From: Streptomyces resistomycificus
Lineage (GTDB): Bacteria; Actinomycetota; Actinomycetes; Streptomycetales; Streptomycetaceae
Direction: 5' to 3'
DNA length: 64,000 bases
Assembly: GCF_001514265.1 (NCBI RefSeq)
Contig: NZ_KQ948991.1
Span: 252,370-316,369 of the forward strand
This document shows positions 43,460 to 51,774 of this stretch, one piece after another. The position numbers and the translations under genes were made by a program. Within the stretch, counting starts at the first letter, position 1. Each line of letters opens with the position of its first letter. The notes beneath the pieces were generated by a model that searched no databases, had not been told where the DNA came from, and saw nothing but the letters and a program-made list of their open reading frames with translations.

Positions 43460-44139
43460 AGCGGTCCGAAGCGGTAGCCGAAGCCCCGCAGTGTCTGGAC
43501 GTAGCGTGGGCTTCCTGCCTCGTCCTCGATCTTGCCGCGCAGTCGTGCGACGCAGGCGTCGACCAGTCGGGCGTCGGCGTGGAAGCTGTGGTCCCAGACG
43601 TGCTCCAGCAGTTGCTGCCTGCTGAACACCTGCTCGGGGGCGGCGGAGAGGTGCAGCAGGAGCTTGAGTTCGGAGGGGGCGAGCGGGAGCGGCCGGCCGG
43701 CTTTGGTGACGGTCAGTCCGATCCGGTCGATGGTGAGTTCACCGTAGACCTCGATGGCCGGGCGGCCCGCGCCGCTGTCGTCCAGGCGGCGCAGTACGGC
43801 ACGGATCCGGGCCTCGATCACCTCGGTGCGGGCGGGCTTGACGATGTAGTCGTCGGCACCGGCTTCCAGGCCGATGACCACGTCGAAGTCGTCGCCGCGC
43901 GCGGTGAGCATGATGATCGGCAGCTGGCTGCGCTCGCGGACCTGCCGGCAGACCTGTACGCCGTTCATGCCGGGCAGCATCAGGTCCAACAGCAGCAGAT
44001 CCGGGCGGAATTCGGCCAGCGCGGCGAGGCCGGCCTCGCCGGTCGCGGCCGCCCGTACCTCGTGGCCGCGGCGGCGCAGACCGAGTTCGACCCCTTCGCG
44101 TACGGAAGGGTCGTCCTCGATGAGGAGCACGCGGGGCAT
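43456..44139 (-). CDS. OmpR-family response regulator (AfsQ1/CseB type)
   Basis: 227 aa from ATG at 44139 behind GGGAGAA. Receiver: MPRVLLIEDDPSVREG, phospho-Asp in LLLLDLMLPGMNG, Lys in VKPA. The winged helix ends in RYVQTLRGFGYRFGPL. It lies 23 bp after murJ and overlaps the kinase gene, so it is part of the same operon. Class resemblance is to Streptomyces AfsQ1 and CseB, which respond to nutritional and envelope stress. Confidence 0.92.
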   Translation of the reverse strand: MPRVLLIEDDPSVREGVELGLRRRGHEVRAAATGEAGLAALAEFRPDLLLLDLMLPGMNGVQVCRQVRERSQLPIIMLTARGDDFDVVIGLEAGADDYIVKPARTEVIEARIRAVLRRLDDSGAGRPAIEVYGELTIDRIGLTVTKAGRPLPLAPSELKLLLHLSAAPEQVFSRQQLLEHVWDHSFHADARLVDACVARLRGKIEDEAGSPRYVQTLRGFGYRFGPL

Positions 44140-44162
44140 CGGCAGTTCTCCCTCGGTGATGG

Positions 44163-45839
44163 TCAGGTCCGGGTCCATCGTCGGCGTACGCCCGTGAGCA
44201 GCGCGTCGAGTTGGGCGAGTCGCAGGGGACGGGCGAGCAGGGCGAAGGTGAGGACGACGACGGCCGCGCCGGCAGTTGCGGCGGCGAGGGCACCCGCCCG
44301 CCAAGCGCCCTGGGCCGCGAGGTGACCCAGCGCGGTGGCGGGGACCGCGGCGAGCAGCAGCCGCGCGTGAGCGCCGACGGCGGACGAGCGCAGGGGGCGG
44401 GCGACGGCGAGCCGGCGGCTGAGCACCAGGCCGGTCACCACCCAGCCCGCGCACAGTGCCAGGGAGTACGCCGCCGCCATGCCCGTCACGGCCCAGCGGG
44501 CCGGCAGCAGGTGTGCGGCGGCCAGGGACAGTCCCGCGTTGAGGGCGACGATCACGAGGTTGAGCAGGAACGGCGTACGGGTGTCGGAGAGCGCGTAGAA
44601 GGTGCGGGACAGGACGTACTGGCCCGACAGGGCGATCAGGCCCGGCGCGAAGGCCATCAGGATCCCGGCCATGGCGGCCGTGTCGGCGGCGCTGGTCCTG
44701 CCGTACCCGAAGACGAGGGCCATCACCGGCTGCGCGAGGGCGAACAGCGCGCAGGCGGCTGGCACGACGGCCGAGGCGCTCACGCGCAGGGCGTGGGAGA
44801 CGTCGCGCCGCACGGCGGCGGTGTCCCCGTCGGCGGCGGCCGCGCTCATCCGGGGCACCAGCGCGGTCACCACGGAGACCGTGATGATGCCGTGCGGTAC
44901 GACCCACAGGGCATAGGCGTTGTTGTACGCGCCGTATCCGGGGCCGCCGTCGAGGCCCGCGGTGGTGGCCAGCCGGGTGGTGACCCAGTACGCGGCCTGG
45001 TTGGCCAGGACCAGCAGCACCAGCCAGCCGGCCGAGCGCAGGGGGCGGGTCAGTCCGCTGCCGCGCCAGTCGAAGCGGGGCCGCCAGCGGAAGCGGGCCG
45101 CGCGCAGGGCGGGGACGAGGGCGAGTGCCTGCACGGCGATGCCGGCGGTCGTGCCCCAGCCGAGCACGGCGGTCTCGGTCGCGGTGAGCGTGCCCCCGCG
45201 TCCCGTGGTCAGGGCCAGGTACAGGCCGAAGACGGTGATGACGACGACGTTGTTCAGGACCGGCGTCCACATCATCGCGCCGAACCGGCCGCGTGCGTTG
45301 AGTACTTGGCCGAGCAGCGTGAACAGTCCGAGGAAGAAGATCTGGGGCAGGCAGTAGCGGGCGAACGCGGTGGTCATGGCCGCCTGCCGGCCGGTGTAGT
45401 CGGTGTACGCGTCGACGATCGCGGGGGCCGCCCACACCGCGGTCGCGGTGATCGCCAGCAGGGCGGCGACGCAGACGGTGACGAGCCGGTCGGTGTACGC
45501 GACGCCGCCGTCGTCGTGCTCCTTGGCGGCCTTGACCAGCTCGGGCACGAAGACGGCGTTCAGCGCGCCGCCGAGGAGCAGCATGTAGACGATGGTGGGC
45601 AGGGCGTTGCCGACCGCGTAGCCGTCGGCGACCGGCCCGATGGTGCCCAGCGCCGCCGCGACCACGGCGGACCGGGCGAAACCGGTGGCCCGGCCGACGA
45701 CGGATCCGGCGGCCATGACGGCGCTGCTGCGTGCCGCGGAGGTTGTCTTCGTCGCTTTCGCGCGGTCCGCGCCGGTCGCGTCCGCGCTGTTCGCGCGGTC
45801 CGCGCCGGCCGGCGTCGTCGGCGGTGTCGTCTGCTTCAT
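44163..45839 (-). CDS. MurJ/MviN-type lipid II flippase
   Basis: 558 aa with about 14 transmembrane helices. Family landmarks: SAVMAAGSVVGRATGFARSA, LGTIGPVADGYAVGNALPTI, LNAVFVPELVKA, FYALSDTRTPFLLNLVIV. The ATG at 45839 overlaps the stop of the FemX-like gene. The N-terminal 40 residues are a Thr/Ala/Asp-rich extension (ADRANSADATGADRAK repeats). It moves lipid-linked cell-wall precursors across the membrane. Actinobacteria usually carry the essential murJ elsewhere, so this may be a second copy for a special condition. Confidence 0.85.
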   Translation of the reverse strand: MKQTTPPTTPAGADRANSADATGADRAKATKTTSAARSSAVMAAGSVVGRATGFARSAVVAAALGTIGPVADGYAVGNALPTIVYMLLLGGALNAVFVPELVKAAKEHDDGGVAYTDRLVTVCVAALLAITATAVWAAPAIVDAYTDYTGRQAAMTTAFARYCLPQIFFLGLFTLLGQVLNARGRFGAMMWTPVLNNVVVITVFGLYLALTTGRGGTLTATETAVLGWGTTAGIAVQALALVPALRAARFRWRPRFDWRGSGLTRPLRSAGWLVLLVLANQAAYWVTTRLATTAGLDGGPGYGAYNNAYALWVVPHGIITVSVVTALVPRMSAAAADGDTAAVRRDVSHALRVSASAVVPAACALFALAQPVMALVFGYGRTSAADTAAMAGILMAFAPGLIALSGQYVLSRTFYALSDTRTPFLLNLVIVALNAGLSLAAAHLLPARWAVTGMAAAYSLALCAGWVVTGLVLSRRLAVARPLRSSAVGAHARLLLAAVPATALGHLAAQGAWRAGALAAATAGAAVVVLTFALLARPLRLAQLDALLTGVRRRWTRT

Positions 45840-47032
45840 CGGCGGTTCAGGTACGCCTGGAAGGCGCGGTGAAGCGCGTGGTTGGCGCTGCCGCCCATTG
45901 GTCTCTCCCATTCCCCCAACGTCTCGACGACCTGTCCTCCGGTGCCGAGCTTCCACCGCAGCAGTCCGTACGCACGTTCCCCCGGATCGAGAGTGGAGGG
46001 TACCCCGCGCATGTCGTACACGTCGGCGCCGAGGGCGTGGGCGTCCTGCAGCATCCGCCACTGCAGGGCGTTGGAGGGCCGGACCTCGCGACGGTGGTCG
46101 GCCGAGGCGCCGGTCTGGTACCAGGCCCGGCGGCCGACCGTGATCATCGTGTGGGCGGCCAGGATCTCTCCCTGGTGACGGGCCACGTACAGCTTCATCC
46201 GGCCCGGTTCCTCGGCGTTGAGCGCCGCGTACTGACGCTCGTAGTAGGCGAGCGAGCGGCCGAGCCGGAATCCGTCGCGTCGCTCGGTGACGCCGAGCAG
46301 CCGGTAGAACTCGGGGAGTTCCGCCGCGCTGCCCACCACCACCTCCACGCCCTCCTTCTGGGCCCGGCGCACGTTGCGTCGCCACTCCTGGTTGAGCCCG
46401 GACCACAGGTCCTCGGCGGTGCGTCCGGCGAGCGGCACGTGGAAGACGTGCCGGGGCTGGGCGTCCCCGTCCTCTCCGGTCCCCTCACCACCGCAGCGGC
46501 GCCAGCCCCGGGCCCGCAGCCGCTCGGCGACGGCGGTGCCGAGCGGGTCGACCTCACTGGCGAGGATGTCGCCCAGGCGTCGGCCCGGGCCGGCGAGCGG
46601 CTTGAGCAGGGCGGAGTCCCAGCGCCGGTAGGCGGGCGACGGGCCGATGCGCACGGCGAAGGCGCCCGCGCGGCGCAGGTGTTCGAGGAGCGGACCGAGC
46701 CAGCCGTCGACGTCGGGGTCGCTCCAGTCGGCGACGGGCCCTTCGGGGAGGTAGGCGAAGTACTTGCGGGTGCCGGGGAACTGCCGCAGCAGCACCAGGG
46801 CCACACCCGTCAGCGCGCCTGCCTCCGGATCCGGTCCCCAGCCCAGCAGTTGGGCGCGCCAGCCCTCCTTGACGTCGGCCCAGGACGGGCACTGCAGGAA
46901 TCCGGCGCCGAGGGCGGTGCCGTCGGGGGACGCGAGGAAGGCGCGGTAGGTCTCCGCGGTGATGGGTCGCAGGACGGTGCCCCGGTCCCCTGCCTGGCTT
47001 ACGCGGCCGGGCGGAACGAGCAGCGCTGACAC
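45836..47032 (-). CDS. FemX/FemAB-family lipid II peptidyl transferase
   Basis: 398 aa from GTG at 47032. Two GNAT-like halves with typical strings: FLQCPSWADVKEGWRAQLLG, YFAYLPEGPVADW, WRRNVRRAQKEGVEV, YYERQYAAL, MKLYVARHQGEILAAHTMIT, NALQWRMLQDAHALGADVYD and RWKLGTGGQVVETLGEWERP. The family adds amino acids from aminoacyl-tRNA to the lipid II stem peptide; Streptomyces FemX adds Gly. It heads the operon with murJ, the two-component genes and the lipoprotein. Confidence 0.85.
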   Translation of the reverse strand: MSALLVPPGRVSQAGDRGTVLRPITAETYRAFLASPDGTALGAGFLQCPSWADVKEGWRAQLLGWGPDPEAGALTGVALVLLRQFPGTRKYFAYLPEGPVADWSDPDVDGWLGPLLEHLRRAGAFAVRIGPSPAYRRWDSALLKPLAGPGRRLGDILASEVDPLGTAVAERLRARGWRRCGGEGTGEDGDAQPRHVFHVPLAGRTAEDLWSGLNQEWRRNVRRAQKEGVEVVVGSAAELPEFYRLLGVTERRDGFRLGRSLAYYERQYAALNAEEPGRMKLYVARHQGEILAAHTMITVGRRAWYQTGASADHRREVRPSNALQWRMLQDAHALGADVYDMRGVPSTLDPGERAYGLLRWKLGTGGQVVETLGEWERPMGGSANHALHRAFQAYLNRR

Positions 47033-47248
47033 AGTCTGAGCCTCTCCTTCTCCCCGGACCTGTGGCGGGGACGGACAGGATGCTCACAGCGGCCCATGAC
47101 CGCTCCGCGCGGCGAATGTGACCGGAGCATGACCGTTCCTCACCAGTCGCCGTCACATTGCTCCATAGCGGCTGACCTCGGGTTTTCCGGCTCTACAGTC
47201 ACGACATCGCCGACTCGTCCCGCTCTCGTTCCGTTCCCGGAGGTCCCG

Positions 47249-48451
47249 TTGCCCCGCATCCGCGTACTCGCCCGTGCCCGCGTCCGGGCCGCCCTCGTGG
47301 CCGCCCTGCTGGCGCCGCTCGCCGCCTGCTCGTCGAGCGCCTCCTCGGGCGCCCCGGACACCAAGGTGAAGCCGGGCGCCGACGACCGCCCGGTCACGGT
47401 CACCGTCACGCCCACGGGAGAGCGGGTACCGGCGGGCAAGCCCGTGAGGGTCACGGCCACGGGCGGCGAACTCACCTCGGTGACCGTCACCGACGCCGAG
47501 GGCCACCGGCTCGTAGGCAAGGTCGCCGCCGACGGCCGGTCGTGGGTCTCCGACCGCAAGGCCGTACCCGGGACGGCTTACGCGGTGACGGCGGCGACCC
47601 GGTCCGAGGGCGGAACCGCCAAGAGCACCAAGTCCCGCTTCACGACGGCTCCGGCGGACAAGGTCAACAAGGTCGACTGGCGACCGGGCGCCGCCACCAC
47701 CGTCGGCGTCGCCCAGCCGATCTCCCTGGTCTTCGACCATCCGGTCAGGAACCGGGCCGAGGTCGAGAAGCAGCTCGAGATCACCACCTCGGACGGCACC
47801 GAGGGCTCCTGGGGCTGGATACGCGACTGGTCGGGCAGAGACCGGGTGGACTGGCGGCCCAAGTCGTACTGGAAGCCCGGCACCAAGGTCACACTGAACG
47901 CCGAGTTGAACGGCACCGACTCGGGCGCGGACGGCGGCTGGTTCGTACGCGACTACACGACCGCCTTCACCGTCGGCACCCGGCAGATCGTCAAGGTCGA
48001 CCTCGACAGCCACCAGCTCACCCTCGTCCGCGACGGCGAGACGGTGCGGCGCATACCGGTCTCCGGCGGCACGCCCGGCGGTGACAAGCGCTCCTGGCGC
48101 GGAACCGCCGTGCTCATGGCCAAGGAGGGCACGATCAACATGAACTCCGAGACGGTGGGCCTGGCCGACGCCTACAACAAGATGGTCGACTACTCGATGC
48201 GGCTGACCTGGTCGGGCATGTACGCGCACGCCGCCCCCTGGAACGCGCGCTACTTCGGCAACGCCAACCAGAGTTCCGGCTGCATAGGAATGAGCGACGC
48301 GGACGCGGCCTGGTTCTACGGGCAGGTACGGCCGGGCGACCCGTTCGAGATCACCGGCAGGGACACCAAGGGAGTCGTCGAGCCCGGGAACGGCTTCGGC
48401 GCGTGGAACCTCTCGTGGACCGAGTGGCAGGAGAAGAGCGCGCTGCGCTGA
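47249..48451 (+). CDS. L,D-transpeptidase lipoprotein with Ig-like domains (TTG start)
   Basis: 400 aa. The start is TTG at 47249, decided by a perfect GGAGG six bases upstream (cggaggtcccgTTG) and by the lipobox LAPLAAC that follows. An ATG at 47096 would give an unlikely leader. Residues ~45-250 form bacterial Ig-like domains; the C-terminal YkuD domain carries YAHAAPW and the catalytic SSGCIGM. It makes 3-3 cross-links between meso-/LL-DAP in peptidoglycan. It diverges from the femX-murJ operon. Confidence 0.9.
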   Translation: MPRIRVLARARVRAALVAALLAPLAACSSSASSGAPDTKVKPGADDRPVTVTVTPTGERVPAGKPVRVTATGGELTSVTVTDAEGHRLVGKVAADGRSWVSDRKAVPGTAYAVTAATRSEGGTAKSTKSRFTTAPADKVNKVDWRPGAATTVGVAQPISLVFDHPVRNRAEVEKQLEITTSDGTEGSWGWIRDWSGRDRVDWRPKSYWKPGTKVTLNAELNGTDSGADGGWFVRDYTTAFTVGTRQIVKVDLDSHQLTLVRDGETVRRIPVSGGTPGGDKRSWRGTAVLMAKEGTINMNSETVGLADAYNKMVDYSMRLTWSGMYAHAAPWNARYFGNANQSSGCIGMSDADAAWFYGQVRPGDPFEITGRDTKGVVEPGNGFGAWNLSWTEWQEKSALR

Positions 48452-48508
48452 GAGGCGGCCCGGGTACCCCATGCCGCGGCGCCCGACGGTGCCGCGGTGG
48501 ACGTCGTC

Positions 48509-48563
48509 ATTCCGCTGATCGACGCCGGGGCGGGCGTCGCGATTCCGCTGATCGACGCCGGGG
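48509..48563 (+). repeat. 22-bp direct repeat between two convergent genes
   Basis: ATTCCGCTGATCGACGCCGGGG at 48509-48530 and 48542-48563 (33-bp period). It encodes a repeated IPLIDAG if read in frame, but no gene is supported. Confidence 0.8.
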
Positions 48564-48604
48564 GTACGGCGCCGATCAGCGTTCCGCGGCGGGCCGGTCG
48601 CCCG

Positions 48605-51406
48605 TCAGGCCGCGTAGGTCGCGTTCTGCGCCGTGGTGACCACCTTCTGGCCGTCGGCCTGGGTGAGCCGGCCCGCGGCCACCCATGAGTTCACCGTCGA
48701 CTGCACCCTCGTCACCAGTGCGTTCTTGTCGCTGAACGGGGCACCGGCCCATATCTCGTCCAGGAGCGTGGTGCCGTCGGTCTTCGCCGGGTTGGCGACC
48801 TGGGAGTCGGTGTTCCCGAAGACGACCCTGGGCTCGGAACGGCGGACGTAGGCGTGGGTCGGGTCCTCGGTGCCTTCGTAGAAGGGGGCGAACTCGGTGC
48901 CGTTCCGGGTGTAGTGGAGGGGCTTGCCCGTCACCGGGGTCAGGGAGGGCAGCAGGTCACCGGAGAGCGCGGCGTTGGCGTACAGCCCCACCTGGAGGTA
49001 GCTGGTGCTGGTGTTGCGGCCGACCAGGTTGACCGGGCCGTAGAACAGGGTCTGCAGGGACGGGTCGTCGAGCGCCTTCTCCACCCGGAGACGGAAGGGG
49101 ATGGTGACGCGCACGGTGTCGCCGCTGCGCCAGGTACGGGACACGGTGAAGTAACTCCCGGCGGCCGGGGTGCCGCTGACCGCGCTGCCGTTCACGGTCA
49201 CCTTGAAGCCGCTGGTCGCCCAGGACGGCACGCGGAGCTTCAGTTCGAAGGAGGCGGTGGCTCCGCCGAAGGTGAGGGTCGAGCCCTGCTCCCTCGGATA
49301 GTCCGTGGTCTGGGTGACGGTGACGCCCTTCTCGGACCAGGTCAGGGTGGTCGGGCTGTACAGGTTGACGTACAGCGCGCTGCCGTCGGCCTTCTTGAAG
49401 TACACCGAGTCCTGGTACTTGGTGGCGCTCTCCATGCCGGTGCCCTCGCAGCAGGTGGTGCCCTGCTTCGGCGTGTAGTCCCGGACATGACCGGGTGTCA
49501 GGCCGATGAAGTAGGTGACGAGCGGCTTCTCGGCGTCGGCCTTGTCCTGCTTGGAGCCGAGGACCTGGTTGTACAGGGCCCGCTCGTAGTACTCCAGGTA
49601 CTTGGGGTCCTGGTCGTGGAAGAACAGCATCCTGCTGAGCTTGAGCAGGTTGTACGCGCAGCAGGTCTCCGCGTTGGTGTCGCTGATCGTGCCCGCGATG
49701 ACGCCGCGCGCCTTCCAGAACTCACCCGTGCTGGTGCCGCCGATGCCGTACATGCGGTTCGGGACGACCATGTTCCAGAAGTTCTTGGCGGCGTTGAGGT
49801 AGCGGGTCTCGCCCGTCGCGTCGTAGAGGCGGACGTACCCGGTCATGATCGGGATGTGCTGGTTGGCGTGCAGGCCGTCGAGCGTGTCCGTGTTCGCGGC
49901 GCAGGCGTCGATGAGCGTGTCCAGGTCGAACAGTTTGGCCAAGGCGAGGTGTTCGGCTTTTCCGGTGACCGTGTACAGGTCGACGATGGTCTCGACGATG
50001 CCGCCGAACTCGCCGCTGGAGAAGATGCCCCACATCCGCTGGAGGGTGGCGTCGGGCAGCTTGGACAGCCGGGAGTACATCCAGTCGCACATGCCGGACG
50101 CCAGGTCGAGCGCCCGGGCGTCGTCGGTGGCGAGGTACGCGTCCAGCAGGCCCTTCAGGATCTTGTGAGCGGTGTAGTAGGGCGCCCACACCTTGGTGTA
50201 GTCGGCGCTGGTCCTCGTCTCCAGGTCGATGAACTGCGTCTCGGGGTACGCCGCCAGGAACCCGGGATGGCTGGGTCCGCCCCAGGTGCGGCGCAGCCTG
50301 GCGGTCAGGCCACGCCCCGAGGCGTCGGCCCAGGTGTCGTCGGCGGTGGTGGCGAAATAGTAGGACGCGAGGTTGCCCAGCCCTGCCGAGGAGAGCTTGG
50401 CCTCCTTGGTCTGCAGCGAGGTGATGTCGGCCGCGGTCAGGGCCCGCGAGTAGACGTTGAACTCGTCGAAGGCGCCCGCGAACACCGGGTCGGCGAAGTT
50501 CGAGCGCCCCAGCCAGTTGTTCGTCAGGGTGCCCAGTGCCGCCGGGTTGAGCGTCATCGAGGTGTTCTGGGCGACGGCGGTGCCGTTGACGTAGAGGGTG
50601 CCGGTCGTGCCACTGATCGTGACCGCCAGGTGGCTCCACTGGCCGAGCGGCAGGGCGGCGGTGCCGTTGAGGGCCTGCTCACCGCCCGGACCGCTGGTGG
50701 TGATGGCGAAGCGCGGTACCCCGTTCCCGTTGCGGGAGGCCAGGTACATGTAGCGGGTGGTGTTGTTGCCGAAGTCGAACACCCGCTGCCAGTTGGCGTT
50801 GTGGGTGGGCTTCACCCAGACCGACAGGGTGATCGCCGAGGCACCGCCGAGCACGGCGGCCGGCAGGTCGACGTACTGGTACGAGCCCCGGACGTTCTCG
50901 TGCGCGCCGCCCCACTTGCCGGTGACGGCGAGCATGCGCGGGCTGGTGCGCAGCGCCGCACGGACCTCGGTGAGCGCACCGACCATGGTCGCGATCCTGT
51001 CGGCGTACGCCTGGTCGCCGGTGCTCGCGTACGCCTGCGACAGCATGGTCAGGAAGTGGCCGGTGTAGTGGCCGCGCAGGTTGCCGTTGGCCTCGCCGTC
51101 CAGGCCCTCCCAGCCGCCCGGGGCGACGGCGCCGCCCGTGGACAGACCGGCGTTGGCGCGGAAGACCTGGAGCAGCCGGTTCACGTCGTAGCCGCGGCCG
51201 TGGTCGAGCATCAGCTGGCGCTTCGTGGCGAAGACACCCTGCCCGAGTCTGACGTCCTTGAGCTCGAACGGCCGGAGGGCCCAGGCGGAGGGCGCCGGCA
51301 ACGTGGCGGCCGCTGCCCGGCCGCCCGCGGCGCAGGTGACGGCCGGTGCCGCCGTGGCGAGCAGTGCGGCCTGGAGAAGGGTCCGTCGGGAGAGGGCGCG
51401 TGCCAT
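48605..51406 (-). CDS. Secreted GH127 beta-L-arabinofuranosidase with inserted LamG domain
   Basis: 933 aa from ATG at 51406 with GAGG upstream; a Tat-like signal (LSRRTLLQAALLATAA) at the N-terminus. GH127 residues are present: E562 in STGEFW (candidate acid/base), E580 and C582 in AETCC, and C652/C653 in TTCCEG, matching the zinc-binding and nucleophilic Cys sites of the family. Residues ~170-375 are a LamG/concanavalin-like module (ITLSVWVKPTHNANWQRVFD, WSHLAVTISGTTGTLYVNGT) that interrupts the catalytic barrel between LAVTGKWGG and PSHPGFLAAYPETQF. The usual enzyme has no such insert. Predicted to release arabinofuranose from arabinogalactan or related glycans outside the cell. Confidence 0.85.
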   Translation of the reverse strand: MARALSRRTLLQAALLATAAPAVTCAAGGRAAAATLPAPSAWALRPFELKDVRLGQGVFATKRQLMLDHGRGYDVNRLLQVFRANAGLSTGGAVAPGGWEGLDGEANGNLRGHYTGHFLTMLSQAYASTGDQAYADRIATMVGALTEVRAALRTSPRMLAVTGKWGGAHENVRGSYQYVDLPAAVLGGASAITLSVWVKPTHNANWQRVFDFGNNTTRYMYLASRNGNGVPRFAITTSGPGGEQALNGTAALPLGQWSHLAVTISGTTGTLYVNGTAVAQNTSMTLNPAALGTLTNNWLGRSNFADPVFAGAFDEFNVYSRALTAADITSLQTKEAKLSSAGLGNLASYYFATTADDTWADASGRGLTARLRRTWGGPSHPGFLAAYPETQFIDLETRTSADYTKVWAPYYTAHKILKGLLDAYLATDDARALDLASGMCDWMYSRLSKLPDATLQRMWGIFSSGEFGGIVETIVDLYTVTGKAEHLALAKLFDLDTLIDACAANTDTLDGLHANQHIPIMTGYVRLYDATGETRYLNAAKNFWNMVVPNRMYGIGGTSTGEFWKARGVIAGTISDTNAETCCAYNLLKLSRMLFFHDQDPKYLEYYERALYNQVLGSKQDKADAEKPLVTYFIGLTPGHVRDYTPKQGTTCCEGTGMESATKYQDSVYFKKADGSALYVNLYSPTTLTWSEKGVTVTQTTDYPREQGSTLTFGGATASFELKLRVPSWATSGFKVTVNGSAVSGTPAAGSYFTVSRTWRSGDTVRVTIPFRLRVEKALDDPSLQTLFYGPVNLVGRNTSTSYLQVGLYANAALSGDLLPSLTPVTGKPLHYTRNGTEFAPFYEGTEDPTHAYVRRSEPRVVFGNTDSQVANPAKTDGTTLLDEIWAGAPFSDKNALVTRVQSTVNSWVAAGRLTQADGQKVVTTAQNATYAA

Positions 51407-51774
51407 GCGGTCCTCGTTTCTACGCGGGGGGGCCGAGGCTCGCTGGACGGAGACCGCGGATTGTTCGAGATACTGGACGATGTCCGTAACGTCGACCAGA
51501 AGGTAAGTTCGAGACGCGATCACGTCAACGCTACCGACGGGTTCACTTCCGGTCGTCTTCGGTGACCGGGCGCCGACGAGGCCGCTCACCGCGCCCGCCG
51601 CACCCGTCTTCGACGGCGCGAAAACCAGCCACGTGCACACCCCTTGACGCACTGCGCCAACAGACAGTCTGATGTGCGGCGGCGTTCGTTCAAGCCGAAT
51701 TTTGATCGGTTCTGGTCTGCCTTGTTTTCTCTGACGGATCGTCAAGGCAGCCGTGTGGAAGGAAAAGACCCTCA
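51407..51774. promoter_or_regulatory. Divergent control region for the GH127 and GH43 genes
   Basis: 368 bp, locally A+T-rich near the GH43 side. The palindrome TGACG-GAT-CGTCA lies at 51732-51744, just before the GH43 ribosome binding site (GGAAGGAAAA). No further operator was certain. Confidence 0.45.

Noticed and set aside
41217..47032. Identification as the canonical mtrAB-lpqB or cse locus
   Set aside because: The lipoprotein is much shorter than LpqB, and no sigE gene is adjacent; the FemX/MurJ partners are not part of either locus.
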